Shown: positions 7,978 to 16,468 of the stretch, one piece after another
Layout of the letters: each line of letters starts with the position of its first letter
Position numbering within the stretch: position 1 is the stretch's first letter
NCBI RefSeq assembly: GCF_003752585.1
Contig: NZ_RKHR01000004.1
Location: 896,054 to 960,053 of the forward strand
DNA: 64,000 bases
From: Sinobacterium caligoides
Lineage (GTDB): Bacteria > Pseudomonadota > Gammaproteobacteria > Pseudomonadales > Sinobacteriaceae
Reading direction: 5' to 3'
Made by a program: the position numbers and the translations under genes
Notes under the pieces: generated by a model
What the model was told of the DNA's origin: nothing
Database searches by the model: none
What the model saw: the letters and a program-made list of their open reading frames with translations, nothing else

Positions 7978-9594
7978 TTAAAACCTTGCTACGCCGAAGC
8001 TCGAGGAGCGCAGTGAACGGCGCTCCGAGTCTCGGCATAGATCCAATACCATGCCTAGTAAGGTGCGTGTATCACGGGGGTCGATCAGGCCATCGTCCCA
8101 CAGGTGAGCGGTACCAAACAGCGCTGTCGAGCCCGCCTCTAACATGTCTTTCACACCGTTTTCCAGCTGATCCAGCATCTGCTGGTCCGGTTCCTGCCCC
8201 ATCTTTAGCTGCTTCTCTTCGGTGACGATCCGCAGCACCTTGCCCGCCTGCGCGCCGCCCATCACCGCCGTCTTGCTATTAGGCCAGGCGAAGATAAAGC
8301 GAGGGTCGAAACCGCGGCCGCACATCGCATAGTTACCGGCACCATAGGAACCGCCGACGACAATACTCACCTTCGGCACCCTGGCATTGGCCACGGCCTG
8401 AATCATCTTCGAGCCGTGCTTGATAATGGCGTTGCGTTCGGCATCGGTGCCGACCAGAAAACCGGTGGTGTTATGTAAGAACAACAGTGGCGTATTGGAC
8501 TGCTCGCAGAGCTGAATAAACTGCGCCGCCTTGGTCGCACCCCGCGTCGTGATTGGGCCGTTATTGCCGATGATACCGACGCTGTAACCGTGGATCTTGC
8601 TCCAACCACAGACGGTGTGATTGTCGTACTCGTTCTTAAAATCGAGGAAGCGCGAGCCGTCGGCGATGCGGGCGACAATCTCTCGCACATCGTAGGGCTG
8701 ACGGGCCTCGCACGGTACCACCCCCAACAGCTCCTGCGGTGAATAGAGTGGCTCGTCAAACGCCTGCGGGGCACGGTGCTCGCTCTGCTCATCCCAGGGC
8801 AGTGAGCCGACGATGTTGCGGGCCTGACGAATACCATCGCGGTCATCCTCGGCGAGAAACTCGACGGTGCCGGCAATCTGCGCGTGCAGCTCGGCGCCAC
8901 CCAGCTCTTCATCACTGGCGATCTCTCCGGTCGCCGCCTTCAGTAGCGGCGGGCCGGCGAGGAACATCTTGGTCTTGTTGCGTACCGCAATCACATAGTC
9001 CGACAATCCCGGTTGATAGGCACCGCCGGCAGTGGCGTTACCGTGCACCACCGTCACCTGCGGTAACCCAGCCGCCGACAATCGCGCCTGATTGGCAAAG
9101 CCACGGGCACCCTGAACAAACACCTCGGTGGCGTAATTCAAGTTGGCACCGCCACTCTCGGAGAGGTTGACGATCGGCAGTTTATTTTCCAGCGCAATCT
9201 GCTGCAGGCGCAGTGTCTTATCGAGACCGGTCGGCGAGATAGTACCGCCTTTGATGGCGCTATTGTTGGCCATGATCATGCAGCGCACACCGGCCACGTA
9301 ACCGATGCCGGCAATGAGGCCGCCACCGGCCTGAGTGCCATCTTTATCGTCGTGCATCTGATAACCGGCCAGCGATAACAGCTCGACAAAGGGCGTGCCC
9401 TTATCGACTAACAGGTCCACTCTGTCTCGAGGCAATATCTTGCCCTGTGCGGCAAACTTCTTTGCCGCCGCCTGTGCCTTATCCAGCACCCGCTGTTCAA
9501 TGGCTCTAAACTCGTCGATGCAGCCCTGCATGAAGTTGCAGTTGGCGGCGAACGCCGCACTATTCACATCGACTTGTGACTCTATAACATCCAT
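7978..9594 (-). CDS. atuC: Acyl-CoA carboxylase beta (carboxyltransferase) subunit, probable geranyl-CoA carboxylase
   Basis: This 538-residue protein has both halves of a carboxyltransferase. The N-terminal acyl-CoA half contains LPIVNLSESGGANL and VVHGNATAGGAYQPGLSDYV. The C-terminal half contains PLLFLHNTTGFLVGTDAE, VVGGSYGAGNYAMCGRGFDP and FAWPNSKTAVMGG. It is a close structural relative of methylcrotonyl-CoA carboxylase beta (LiuB). With AtuF it would carboxylate the beta-methyl group of cis-geranyl-CoA. GAAGAAGG precedes the ATG, four bases after the atuA stop. The terpene assignment is from operon context. Confidence 0.85.
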   Translation of the reverse strand: MDVIESQVDVNSAAFAANCNFMQGCIDEFRAIEQRVLDKAQAAAKKFAAQGKILPRDRVDLLVDKGTPFVELLSLAGYQMHDDKDGTQAGGGLIAGIGYVAGVRCMIMANNSAIKGGTISPTGLDKTLRLQQIALENKLPIVNLSESGGANLNYATEVFVQGARGFANQARLSAAGLPQVTVVHGNATAGGAYQPGLSDYVIAVRNKTKMFLAGPPLLKAATGEIASDEELGGAELHAQIAGTVEFLAEDDRDGIRQARNIVGSLPWDEQSEHRAPQAFDEPLYSPQELLGVVPCEARQPYDVREIVARIADGSRFLDFKNEYDNHTVCGWSKIHGYSVGIIGNNGPITTRGATKAAQFIQLCEQSNTPLLFLHNTTGFLVGTDAERNAIIKHGSKMIQAVANARVPKVSIVVGGSYGAGNYAMCGRGFDPRFIFAWPNSKTAVMGGAQAGKVLRIVTEEKQLKMGQEPDQQMLDQLENGVKDMLEAGSTALFGTAHLWDDGLIDPRDTRTLLGMVLDLCRDSERRSLRSSSFGVARF

Positions 9595-9598
9595 CGTA

Positions 9599-11428
9599 TT
9601 AACCTTCTTCGGACATCAGGCGCTGTGCTAGCGCCATGGGAACGTTGATCGGAAATTGTAATAACTGCTGTGCATAAGCCTTACCCTGAGGGTCGATGCG
9701 GAGGCTGCTGATGCCGCCACCGCCCAGGCTGTTTTCGAGCAGATAATTGCGCGCCGAGAAACCGGGCAGACGCCAGCTCTGCACGCGACCGTCGTCCGCC
9801 AGCACATGGCTAAAATACGCCGCCACCGCACTGTCTGTCAGACTCGCCTCGATATAATTTAAGAACTCTGGCTCACGGGCGATGACACCAATATTGCTAT
9901 GGTTGCCCTTGTCGCCACTGCGCGCCCAGGCCAGCTTCACCAGCGGCACCGTCGACGTCAGCGGTTCTGTAACAGCCAGCTCAGGCTCGCTGTACGCAGC
10001 TTCTGGCTCTGCCTCGACGTGCCTCAAGGGCAACGGCCAGCGCTGCTCGCCAAGGGTGACTGTCGGCTGGCAGTCGGACTTATCCACAAGCGCTGAGAAC
10101 AGACCGATCTTTGGCGTCACCGAAGGCCGACCACCGACGAGACCGGTCAGCCCCGGCGCCATCGCCGTGGCAGCCTGGGCAATCTCTCGGGCAAATAAAC
10201 CGAGCGCTTTCTTGTCCTGGTGGGCGACACTGATCTTGACCACAATCTCTCGGCCCAAGCGTGCCAGCTGCTGATTATCCTCGGCAAACTGGTCGTCGTT
10301 ATAGGTCGCATTGCTGCCGAGCAACTCAACATCTGTCGCACTGTAGGCCGCCAAACCGCGCTGATCAAACAGCCTGCTGGTCTTGCTGAGAATCGCCTCA
10401 CTCACCGCCTTAGCCTTGGCGCGTGCATCGATACCGGCCAACAGGAAGCTGGCGGTACACTTATAGCCATCTAAGTAGGTCAGCGACATCTTGTAATAGG
10501 GGCTCGGCGCTCGACCCGTGGCACCGCTGACCGCGACACGATCCTTGCCGAGCTGAGTTAACTGCACCGCAGAGAAGTCGCAGACCACATCCGGCAGCAG
10601 GTAGTTATGGGGGTCGCCAATCTCGTAGACGATCTGCTCTGCGACGGTCGCACAGCTGACTAAGCCACCGGTGTGTTCGGGCTTGGAGACGACAAAGGCA
10701 CCGTTCGCCTCGACTTCCACGATCGGGAAACCCATATTGGCAAAGCCGTCCTCGACCAACTGCCAATCGGTAAAGTTACCACCGGTACAGTGGGCGCCAC
10801 ACTCGATGATATGACCGGCGAGGCTCGCCTGAGCCAACTTGTCGTAGTCGGTCATCGACCAACCGAACTCGTGCACCAGTGGCGCCACCGCCACGGCACT
10901 ATCGACGACGCGGCCGGTAATCACTACATCCGCGCCCTCGGCCAGCGCCTTGACGATCGCCTCGACGCCCAGGTAAGCATTCATGCTCAGTACCGACTCG
11001 GGCATCGCCGCACCGCTGAACATCTCCCGCAGGTCGGCCTCACGATAGGCCGGCTGCTGCGCCGACAGATCGTCACCGTCGACCACGGCAATCTTCAGTG
11101 CCACCCCCTGTCGCTCCGCTTGCTCTTGCAATGCTGCGGCACAGGCTTGCGGGTTAATGCCGCCGGCATTGCTGACCACCTTCACTCCCTGCTGTTTGAT
11201 CTGCGTTAACAGCGGCGCCATCACCGGGCGCACGAAATCAGCGGCGAAGCCACTCTCCGGGTTGCGCAGCTTCTGTCCGGCCATGATCGCCATGGTAATC
11301 TCAGCGAGATAATCAAAAACCAAGTAGTCGAGCTGGCCGCCCTCGATCAACTGCTGGGCGGCGGTCTCGGTATCGCCCCAGAAGGCGGAGGCACAGCCAA
11401 TACGAACGGAGCTAGGTGTAGCGCTCAT
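9599..11428 (-). CDS. atuA: Acyclic terpene utilisation protein AtuA
   Basis: This 609-residue protein has the long N-terminal DUF1446/AtuA domain ([20 protein letters not shown], then [33 protein letters not shown] and [17 protein letters not shown]) and a C-terminal AtuA-like domain of about 110 residues from [20 protein letters not shown]. AtuA is required for growth on citronellol and geraniol in Pseudomonas, but its reaction is not established. It is the first gene of the minus-strand operon and divergent from the TetR gene at 11619. This gene is the best marker that the operon handles acyclic terpenes rather than leucine. Confidence 0.88.
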   Translation of the reverse strand: MSATPSSVRIGCASAFWGDTETAAQQLIEGGQLDYLVFDYLAEITMAIMAGQKLRNPESGFAADFVRPVMAPLLTQIKQQGVKVVSNAGGINPQACAAALQEQAERQGVALKIAVVDGDDLSAQQPAYREADLREMFSGAAMPESVLSMNAYLGVEAIVKALAEGADVVITGRVVDSAVAVAPLVHEFGWSMTDYDKLAQASLAGHIIECGAHCTGGNFTDWQLVEDGFANMGFPIVEVEANGAFVVSKPEHTGGLVSCATVAEQIVYEIGDPHNYLLPDVVCDFSAVQLTQLGKDRVAVSGATGRAPSPYYKMSLTYLDGYKCTASFLLAGIDARAKAKAVSEAILSKTSRLFDQRGLAAYSATDVELLGSNATYNDDQFAEDNQQLARLGREIVVKISVAHQDKKALGLFAREIAQAATAMAPGLTGLVGGRPSVTPKIGLFSALVDKSDCQPTVTLGEQRWPLPLRHVEAEPEAAYSEPELAVTEPLTSTVPLVKLAWARSGDKGNHSNIGVIAREPEFLNYIEASLTDSAVAAYFSHVLADDGRVQSWRLPGFSARNYLLENSLGGGGISSLRIDPQGKAYAQQLLQFPINVPMALAQRLMSEEG

Positions 11429-11512
11429 GATGTCTTCCCATGTATGTTCAGCCTAGTCATCGACCCGTCTACAGACAAAAAAGTCGACAATGTTATTGTT
11501 GCCAATAAGACT

Positions 11513-11530
11513 ACCAAGCAAGCGCTTGGT
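11513..11530. promoter_or_regulatory. Candidate TetR (AtuR-like) operator
   Basis: The inverted repeat ACCAAGC-AAGC-GCTTGGT lies between the divergent atuA and TetR genes. Arm length and symmetry are typical of TetR-family operators in acyl-CoA and terpene catabolism. In Pseudomonas, AtuR binds an inverted repeat upstream of atuA. Binding here is inferred from position. Confidence 0.55.
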
Positions 11531-11618
11531 TTGTAAAGCATCAAAGGGCTGGGTATACTCACAGAGCCACTGTTCGACGCTGAACGGCCCTACTATCGAC
11601 GATAAATGTGACTTTCTC

Positions 11619-12248
11619 ATGACGGTAAATCAAGCAATGTCTCTAACCCTGAAGCGACAACTGATAAAAGATGAACTGATTAACGATCCGAGCAGCGCGC
11701 GCGGTAAATTGTTGACAGAGGCCGCCAAGTTATTCCGTCAAAAAGGCTACGATAAGACCACCGTGCGCGATTTGGCCGCAGCGCTCGGTATTCAGAGCGG
11801 TAGCTTATTTCATCACTACAAGAGTAAAGAAGCCATTCTGCACGCCGTGATGCGTGACACCGTGATCTACACCACCGCCAAGCTCAAGCAAGCGGCCGAG
11901 CCAGAGCAGCAGACACGTGGCAAGCTATTGGCGCTGATTGAGTCAGAGCTGGATTCGATCAACGGCGATACTGGCGAGGCGATGGCGGTACTGGTCTTTG
12001 AGTGGCGCGGCCTCAGCGAAGAGAGTCAGCGGGCGATATTGAAGCTGCGACAGGAGTACGAGCAGCTGTGGCTAGACACCCTCAGCCAGGCGAAGCAAGA
12101 GGGGCTGATACGCACCGATGCCGCCCTCACCCGCCGGCTGCTTACCGGCGCCTTGAGCTGGAGCCAAAACTGGTACGACAGCGAGGGCGACATGAGCATG
12201 CGCGCACTCGCCGAAGAGGTGCTGACGATGATCAGCGCCAACGGATAG
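11619..12248 (+). CDS. atuR: TetR family regulator of the atu operon (AtuR-like)
   Basis: The 209-residue protein begins at ATG 11619 (MTVNQAMSLT); ATG 11637 is an alternative, and the longer reading frame from 11490 adds residues unlike the family. The TetR helix-turn-helix is clear: LLTEAAKLFRQKGYDKTTV, RDLAAALGIQSGSLFHHY, KSKEAILHAV. The remaining 140 residues form the helical ligand-binding and dimerisation domain. It is divergent from atuA with an inverted repeat between them, so it is probably the repressor relieved by a terpenoid CoA ester or acid. Confidence 0.8.
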   Translation: MTVNQAMSLTLKRQLIKDELINDPSSARGKLLTEAAKLFRQKGYDKTTVRDLAAALGIQSGSLFHHYKSKEAILHAVMRDTVIYTTAKLKQAAEPEQQTRGKLLALIESELDSINGDTGEAMAVLVFEWRGLSEESQRAILKLRQEYEQLWLDTLSQAKQEGLIRTDAALTRRLLTGALSWSQNWYDSEGDMSMRALAEEVLTMISANG

Positions 12249-12475
12249 CGCGTCACAAAACGCATTAGAAAAGCGGCTTTGGATAACATAAAGCGGCGAT
12301 AAAATAGCCGTCAGCACTCGCTACACCTCGCTTAAAAGCAACGCGATTTTAACCTAGATCAACCGCCATAATATTCGCTATCACAGCGTTCATTTAGCGG
12401 CCAAGTCGCGCTTGCCCTAATAATCAATTCGGCGTAAAAATAAAGCTTCGAGTTATCCCTAATAGCAGGTGAACG

Positions 12476-13189
12476 ATGCGAATTAATATTATCGAATGCG
12501 ATGAATTAAGCCCTGAGTTGAAGCCAGAATATCACTCCTACGGCACCATGTTTAAGACCTTCTTCAGCGCCCTTGATAGCCGCATTGAAACCCGCTTTTT
12601 TGATGCTCTACAGCAGCAACTCCCGCCGCAACCTAAAGCCGGTGAAATCTACCTGATCACCGGGTCCAAGGCCGCCGCCTACGAAGACCACGCCTGGATT
12701 AAGCATTTAAAACACTGGGTACAGCAAGCCCACAGCAACGGCGCCGCCCTACTTGGGCTCTGCTTTGGTCATCAACTACTCGCCGCCGCCCTAGGGGGGG
12801 AGGTCAGTAAATCCAGCAAAGGCTGGGGTATCGGTGTGCGCGAGCTGAACACCACGACTCAATCAAGCGCATTATTAGCCGACAAGAACACACTGAAACT
12901 GATCTATTCCCACCAGGATCAGGTCACCGCGCTACCGGCACGCGCAGAGCCATTACTCACCGACGAATTCTGTCCCTATGCCGCCTTCTCGCTTGGCACG
13001 ACAGTCATCGCTTTTCAGGGCCACCCCGAGTTCAGTGTCGAGTATACTCAGCGCTTGCTCGAGCGAAGAAGGGCTGAGTTTAGCCCGGCACATTTCAGCG
13101 AGGCGGTGGCCAGCCTAGCGCAACAGACTGATGCGCAGTGGCTAGGGAAGCGCTTGCTACGCTGGATGCAGGAGCAAACGAGGCGCTAA
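12476..13189 (+). CDS. Class I glutamine amidotransferase
   Basis: This 237-residue protein is a stand-alone triad GATase domain: nucleophile Cys96 in LLGLCFGHQL, then His183 and Glu185 in FQGHPEFSVEY. ITGSKAAAYEDHAWI at 61-75 is the usual oxyanion-strand region. Such free-standing proteins hydrolyse glutamine or cleave gamma-glutamyl bonds (GMP-synthase-like or gamma-glutamyl hydrolase-type); the true substrate cannot be read from sequence. AGGTG before the ATG supports the start. It is a single gene with no synthetase partner nearby. Confidence 0.85.
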   Translation: MRINIIECDELSPELKPEYHSYGTMFKTFFSALDSRIETRFFDALQQQLPPQPKAGEIYLITGSKAAAYEDHAWIKHLKHWVQQAHSNGAALLGLCFGHQLLAAALGGEVSKSSKGWGIGVRELNTTTQSSALLADKNTLKLIYSHQDQVTALPARAEPLLTDEFCPYAAFSLGTTVIAFQGHPEFSVEYTQRLLERRRAEFSPAHFSEAVASLAQQTDAQWLGKRLLRWMQEQTRR

Positions 13190-13276
13190 GAGAGCGAGCG
13201 TATCGCCAGTTGCCGACCCTCAATACCCTAGCCTCTATACCCTCGTCTCTAACCCCTCCCCTTTAAATAGGCGGGA

Positions 13277-14038
13277 CTAGTTACGTCCCGCCATCACACC
13301 GCCGTCGACATCCCAGATTGCCCCCGTCACCCAACCAGCCTCATCGCCGAGCAGAAAGGTAATCACCGCTGCCACATCATCGGCGCTGCCGGTGCGTCCG
13401 ATCGGATGAAAACTATCGAAGCTCGCCATCGTCTCCTCGAGTGCATCGGCGGCAATAAAGCCCTCATAAATAGGCGTATTGACCACCGCCGGCGAGACAG
13501 CGTTGACGCGAATACCGTCGTCGGCCAACTCCATCGCCATATGCTGGGTCAGCGCATGCAAGCCCGCCTTCGCCATCGAGTAGGCCGAAGAGGGGGTGGC
13601 CTTGATCGCCTGCTGCGCCCACATCGAGCCGATATGGACAATGCTGCCTCCGCCCTGCTGCCCCATGTGCCGCGCCACCGCCTGTGAGATGAAGAAACTG
13701 GCGCGATTAAAGCCCATGTAGAGATCATAGTCTGCACGGCTGTGTGCCAGAAAGTCCGTCGGTTTAAAATAGCCCGCCGCGTTGACGAAATAATCGATAC
13801 GGTGGTCAGCCGCCTCAATATAACCAATCAGCCTGTCGACGTCGGCACTGTCTTGCAGGTCGGCCTGCACCCTCTCCACCTGACCAAACGTTGACAGGTA
13901 AGCCTCGGCTTGCGCCAATTTATCCCCCTTTCGCCCGACAATAGTCACGTTGACATCACGCTCTAATAGTCGCTTTGCCGTCGCCAAACCCATACCGCTG
14001 CTACCGCCGATGATTAATGCCTGTGTGCTATTTTTCAT
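13277..14038 (-). CDS. Short-chain dehydrogenase/reductase (SDR)
   Basis: Starting at ATG 14038, the 253-residue protein is a classical SDR: GGSSGMG at about 11-17, NAAG at 86-89, Ser near 138, and Tyr153/Lys157 in AYSMAK. It ends with the usual [16 protein letters not shown] longer frame to 14089 exists but adds 17 residues with no family match. It is divergent from an HxlR regulator with a matching palindrome between them, so it is probably induced by an electrophile or aldehyde-type signal. Being divergent and separately regulated, it is unlikely to be the missing AtuB of the terpene operon, though that cannot be excluded. Confidence 0.85.
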   Translation of the reverse strand: MKNSTQALIIGGSSGMGLATAKRLLERDVNVTIVGRKGDKLAQAEAYLSTFGQVERVQADLQDSADVDRLIGYIEAADHRIDYFVNAAGYFKPTDFLAHSRADYDLYMGFNRASFFISQAVARHMGQQGGGSIVHIGSMWAQQAIKATPSSAYSMAKAGLHALTQHMAMELADDGIRVNAVSPAVVNTPIYEGFIAADALEETMASFDSFHPIGRTGSADDVAAVITFLLGDEAGWVTGAIWDVDGGVMAGRN

Positions 14039-14104
14039 GCTACTCTCGCCTACTGTTTGTTGAAAAGCTGCGGCCAGAGTAGGCGGCACCGCGTTAGAAA
14101 AAAA

Positions 14105-14131
14105 GTAAGTACTTTTTAGTCAGGTACTTAC
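14105..14131. promoter_or_regulatory. Candidate HxlR operator
   Basis: GTAAGTAC (14105-14112) and GTACTTAC (14124-14131) form a perfect inverted repeat with an 11-base spacer. A further AGTACTT half-site follows at about 14137. It lies in the 109-base gap between divergent SDR and HxlR genes. GTAC-centred palindromes are typical of HxlR proteins. Confidence 0.6.
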
Positions 14132-14147
14132 CAGGGAGTACTTGTTA

Positions 14148-14486
14148 ATGAAAAACAACGAAAAATTATTTTCGCGTCGGTCTGCACCGGAGCGCTCGGC
14201 GCGCATGGTCGAGACCATCTGTGGCTGCAAGTGGTCGCTGACTGTCTACCAGCTGCTCAAGCACGAGATCAATCGCCCCGGCGAAATGGTGCGCAGCGTC
14301 GAAGGACTCACCACCAAGGTGCTCAATAACTGCCTCAGGCACAACACCGAATACGGCATTATTGAACGCCACGCCTTCAACGAAGTGCCGCCCAGGGTGG
14401 AATATCGTTTCACCGACTTTGGCCGCAAATTCGTCGCCATTCTCGATCAGTTAGAGGAGCTACAACAGGGTTTAGACGACGACTAG
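14148..14486 (+). CDS. HxlR family transcriptional regulator
   Basis: The 112-residue winged-helix protein starts at ATG 14148 with AGGGAG upstream; a TTG at 14142 is also in frame. Characteristic HxlR features are SARMVETICGCKWSLTVYQL, the segment LTTKVLNNCLR, and the wing PPRVEYRFTDFGRKFVAIL. Two cysteines (Cys25, Cys27) sit at the N-terminal helix, where many HxlR members carry a redox- or electrophile-sensing Cys. It probably controls the divergent SDR. Confidence 0.85.
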   Translation: MKNNEKLFSRRSAPERSARMVETICGCKWSLTVYQLLKHEINRPGEMVRSVEGLTTKVLNNCLRHNTEYGIIERHAFNEVPPRVEYRFTDFGRKFVAILDQLEELQQGLDDD

Positions 14487-14562
14487 ACTGAGCTAGGTGA
14501 GACCTCGCTCAACGATCACCGCACTAGTCACGCTAATATCCCTAGAGTCGCCTATGATTTGC

Positions 14563-14568
14563 TATAAT
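14563..14568 (+). promoter_or_regulatory. Probable -10 box for the DUF3010 gene
   Basis: A perfect TATAAT lies 35 bases before the ATG at 14598, with AGAGG at 14586-14590 as ribosome binding site. No good -35 was found at 17 bases spacing. Confidence 0.4.
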
Positions 14569-14597
14569 CGCCCGCATCTATTGAACAGAGGTTTATC

Positions 14598-15023
14598 ATG
14601 AGAGTCATTGGCGTAGAAATGAAAGGCAACGAGGCAAACATCTGCCTACTTGAGCAGACCGGCAACTTATTCAGCTTGCCCGACTGCCGGATCCGTCGCC
14701 TCAACCTAGTCGACATCAACAGCGCCGAGCAGCTACGCGACTTTCAGTTCGCCTTCAAGAAGCTGGTCGAGGATTACCGCGTCGATAAAATCGTCATCAA
14801 ACAACGCCAGCCCAAGGGCAAGTTTGCCGGCAGCGCACACGGTTTCAAGATGGAGGCCGCCCTGCAACTGATCGGCGACAGCCCCGTCCATATCGTCTCG
14901 CAGAACGACATCAAGACGGCACTAAAAGAGCACCCGATGCCGATTCACTTCGCCGACACCGGCCTCAAGATGTTTCAAGAGACCGCCTTCATCAGCGCCT
15001 TTGTCGGCTGCTGGTTAAGCTAA
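14598..15023 (+). CDS. DUF3010 family protein
   Basis: This 141-residue protein matches the DUF3010 family of gammaproteobacteria by its opening RVIGVEMKGNEANICLL, the central KIVIKQRQPKGKFAGSAHGF and the C-terminal FQETAFISAFVGCW. The strand pattern and GVE/GNEA start resemble an RNase H-like fold, as in RuvC/YqgF-type proteins, but no complete acidic active site is evident. Function is unknown. Monocistronic with its own TATAAT promoter. Confidence 0.75.
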   Translation: MRVIGVEMKGNEANICLLEQTGNLFSLPDCRIRRLNLVDINSAEQLRDFQFAFKKLVEDYRVDKIVIKQRQPKGKFAGSAHGFKMEAALQLIGDSPVHIVSQNDIKTALKEHPMPIHFADTGLKMFQETAFISAFVGCWLS

Positions 15024-15208
15024 GCGAAACAAGACAGTCCCCGGCCGCATTCACCATCACGAGGCGGCCCTCGTAACCCCCTCCCCCCGAACAATAACAC
15101 CTGTCAGTATTTTTCATCGCACTGTCATCAAACTGCCACCGCGACGTCACACAGCCTTGCTAAATTGAGCTGCATAAATAAAGCAACTCAACCACGGAAG
15201 GAAAATCG

Positions 15209-15352
15209 ATGTCGATCGCCACGATCCAGCTGACCGCAAACAGACCCGCGAAAGATTGCCACCCCGCAGCCAACAGATTCCGTCACAACCACTGCCTAAC
15301 AACCAAGAAACTCGCCCGAGTGGCCCGCCACTATGGTGCCGCGAGTCAGTAA
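15209..15352 (+). CDS. Possible small basic protein, 47 aa
   Basis: A 47-codon ORF (MSIATIQLTANRPAKD to ARHYGAASQ) is preceded by a strong GGAAGGAAAA ribosome binding site. The product is basic and rich in His, Arg and Asn, with two Cys. No family is recognised. It lies between DUF3010 and the convergent PLA2-like gene and could be a small protein or a translated leader. Only the ribosome binding site and clean ORF support it. Confidence 0.35.
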   Translation: MSIATIQLTANRPAKDCHPAANRFRHNHCLTTKKLARVARHYGAASQ

Positions 15353-15446
15353 CACGGCCCCCGGCAACCACTACCGTTACCGCCTGCGGTAGCAGAAATA
15401 ATAACAAGCTGAGGCCACAGCCTCACCATACCCCCGCACACTGGCA

Positions 15447-16286
15447 TCAGCGCCGCCCTCGCTCGATGCCTTTTTTGTCTCCGTCATCTGCGTCATCGCT
15501 CAACAAGACCTGTTCCACCTCTCGCTGCATCGCCTCGACCTGTTCCAGCCAGTACTGCAAGTCTGTCTCTATCGCCTGCATCGTCGTGGTCACCTGTGTG
15601 CGCCCGAACTGCCATTGTCGACGCCAGTCAGACTCCAGCTGCTGAAGCATCTGACGGCGCACAGTCAACTGCCGATCAAGCAGCGCCCGAGTCTCCGCGA
15701 CACGCTCACCCAGCGCTTGTGTACCGCGCTGTCCCAGCTGCGCAAACTGTTGCCGGTTGCGGCTAAACTCCGCCTGCAGCCTCTCCCTCTGTCGCGACCA
15801 GCGACGCTCGAGCTCGCTCTCGTTCTGACCAAAGTCGGTCGTCGAGTGCTGTTCAAACAGCGCCAGTGCCGCCGCCGAGGGTTGCAGGTAGCGCACCTGT
15901 TTCTGCTCCCACGCGGTCAGGGTGTGATAGAGATGAGGGTAAGGCCAACCATAGCCCCAGCGAAAACTGGTCGGGATCAGCGGCGTTCCTCCGACCCGCA
16001 CGCCGGCCATCATCAACAGGGCTAACTCGGGATCGGCGACCTCACTGACACAACGCTCCAGCTCTTGGTCGGCGAACAACCGCTCGCGATAACTGCCCCC
16101 GCGCCAATAGGCCAAGTCATGTGCCGCGCAACAGCGGTGCCAGAGGCGTCGATCGCTAAGTGTGCCATCCGGGAAGGCGCTGCAACCATCACTGCTAAAC
16201 GGCTGCAGTGTAATCTGCCGCCCCGACGACTCCGCCCACAGCGGTGCGCACAGCAGTGATAGCATCAATATAGTGATCGATTTCAT
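15447..16286 (-). CDS. Secreted phospholipase A2-like protein with coiled-coil C-terminus
   Basis: This 279-residue product begins with a signal peptide (MKSITILMLSLLCAPLWAES). Next come CSAFPDG, WHRCCAAHDLAYWRGG, and a later Asp-rich helix with a fourth Cys (ADQELERCVSE). The CC-x-x-HD pattern with paired cysteines is the catalytic His/Asp core of the PLA2 superfamily, though the canonical Ca-loop glycine pattern is not evident. From about residue 160 a long Gln/Arg-rich helical region (ERRWSRQRERLQAEF onward) predicts coiled coil, ending in a short acidic and basic tail. It would act in the periplasm or outside. Lipase activity is not certain. Confidence 0.6.
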   Translation of the reverse strand: MKSITILMLSLLCAPLWAESSGRQITLQPFSSDGCSAFPDGTLSDRRLWHRCCAAHDLAYWRGGSYRERLFADQELERCVSEVADPELALLMMAGVRVGGTPLIPTSFRWGYGWPYPHLYHTLTAWEQKQVRYLQPSAAALALFEQHSTTDFGQNESELERRWSRQRERLQAEFSRNRQQFAQLGQRGTQALGERVAETRALLDRQLTVRRQMLQQLESDWRRQWQFGRTQVTTTMQAIETDLQYWLEQVEAMQREVEQVLLSDDADDGDKKGIERGRR

Positions 16287-16468
16287 CTCTTCTCCAGCAC
16301 AGCATTAACACAACTCATCAGCACACCTCATTGCCTCACCCGCCACTTTATAATAACCTTGCTAATCGACGATAACGAGCACCTCAGTAGCGTTGTCATG
16401 GAAGGCTGTCGATAGCGATTTGCCGGCTAGCGGTTCCATCACAAGGTATTCTAAGGTATAAGAGCGCT

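Noticed and set aside
13277..14038. SDR as AtuB of the terpene operon
   Set aside because: It is not in the operon, is divergent from its own HxlR regulator with a matching operator, and SDRs are too common for a specific call.
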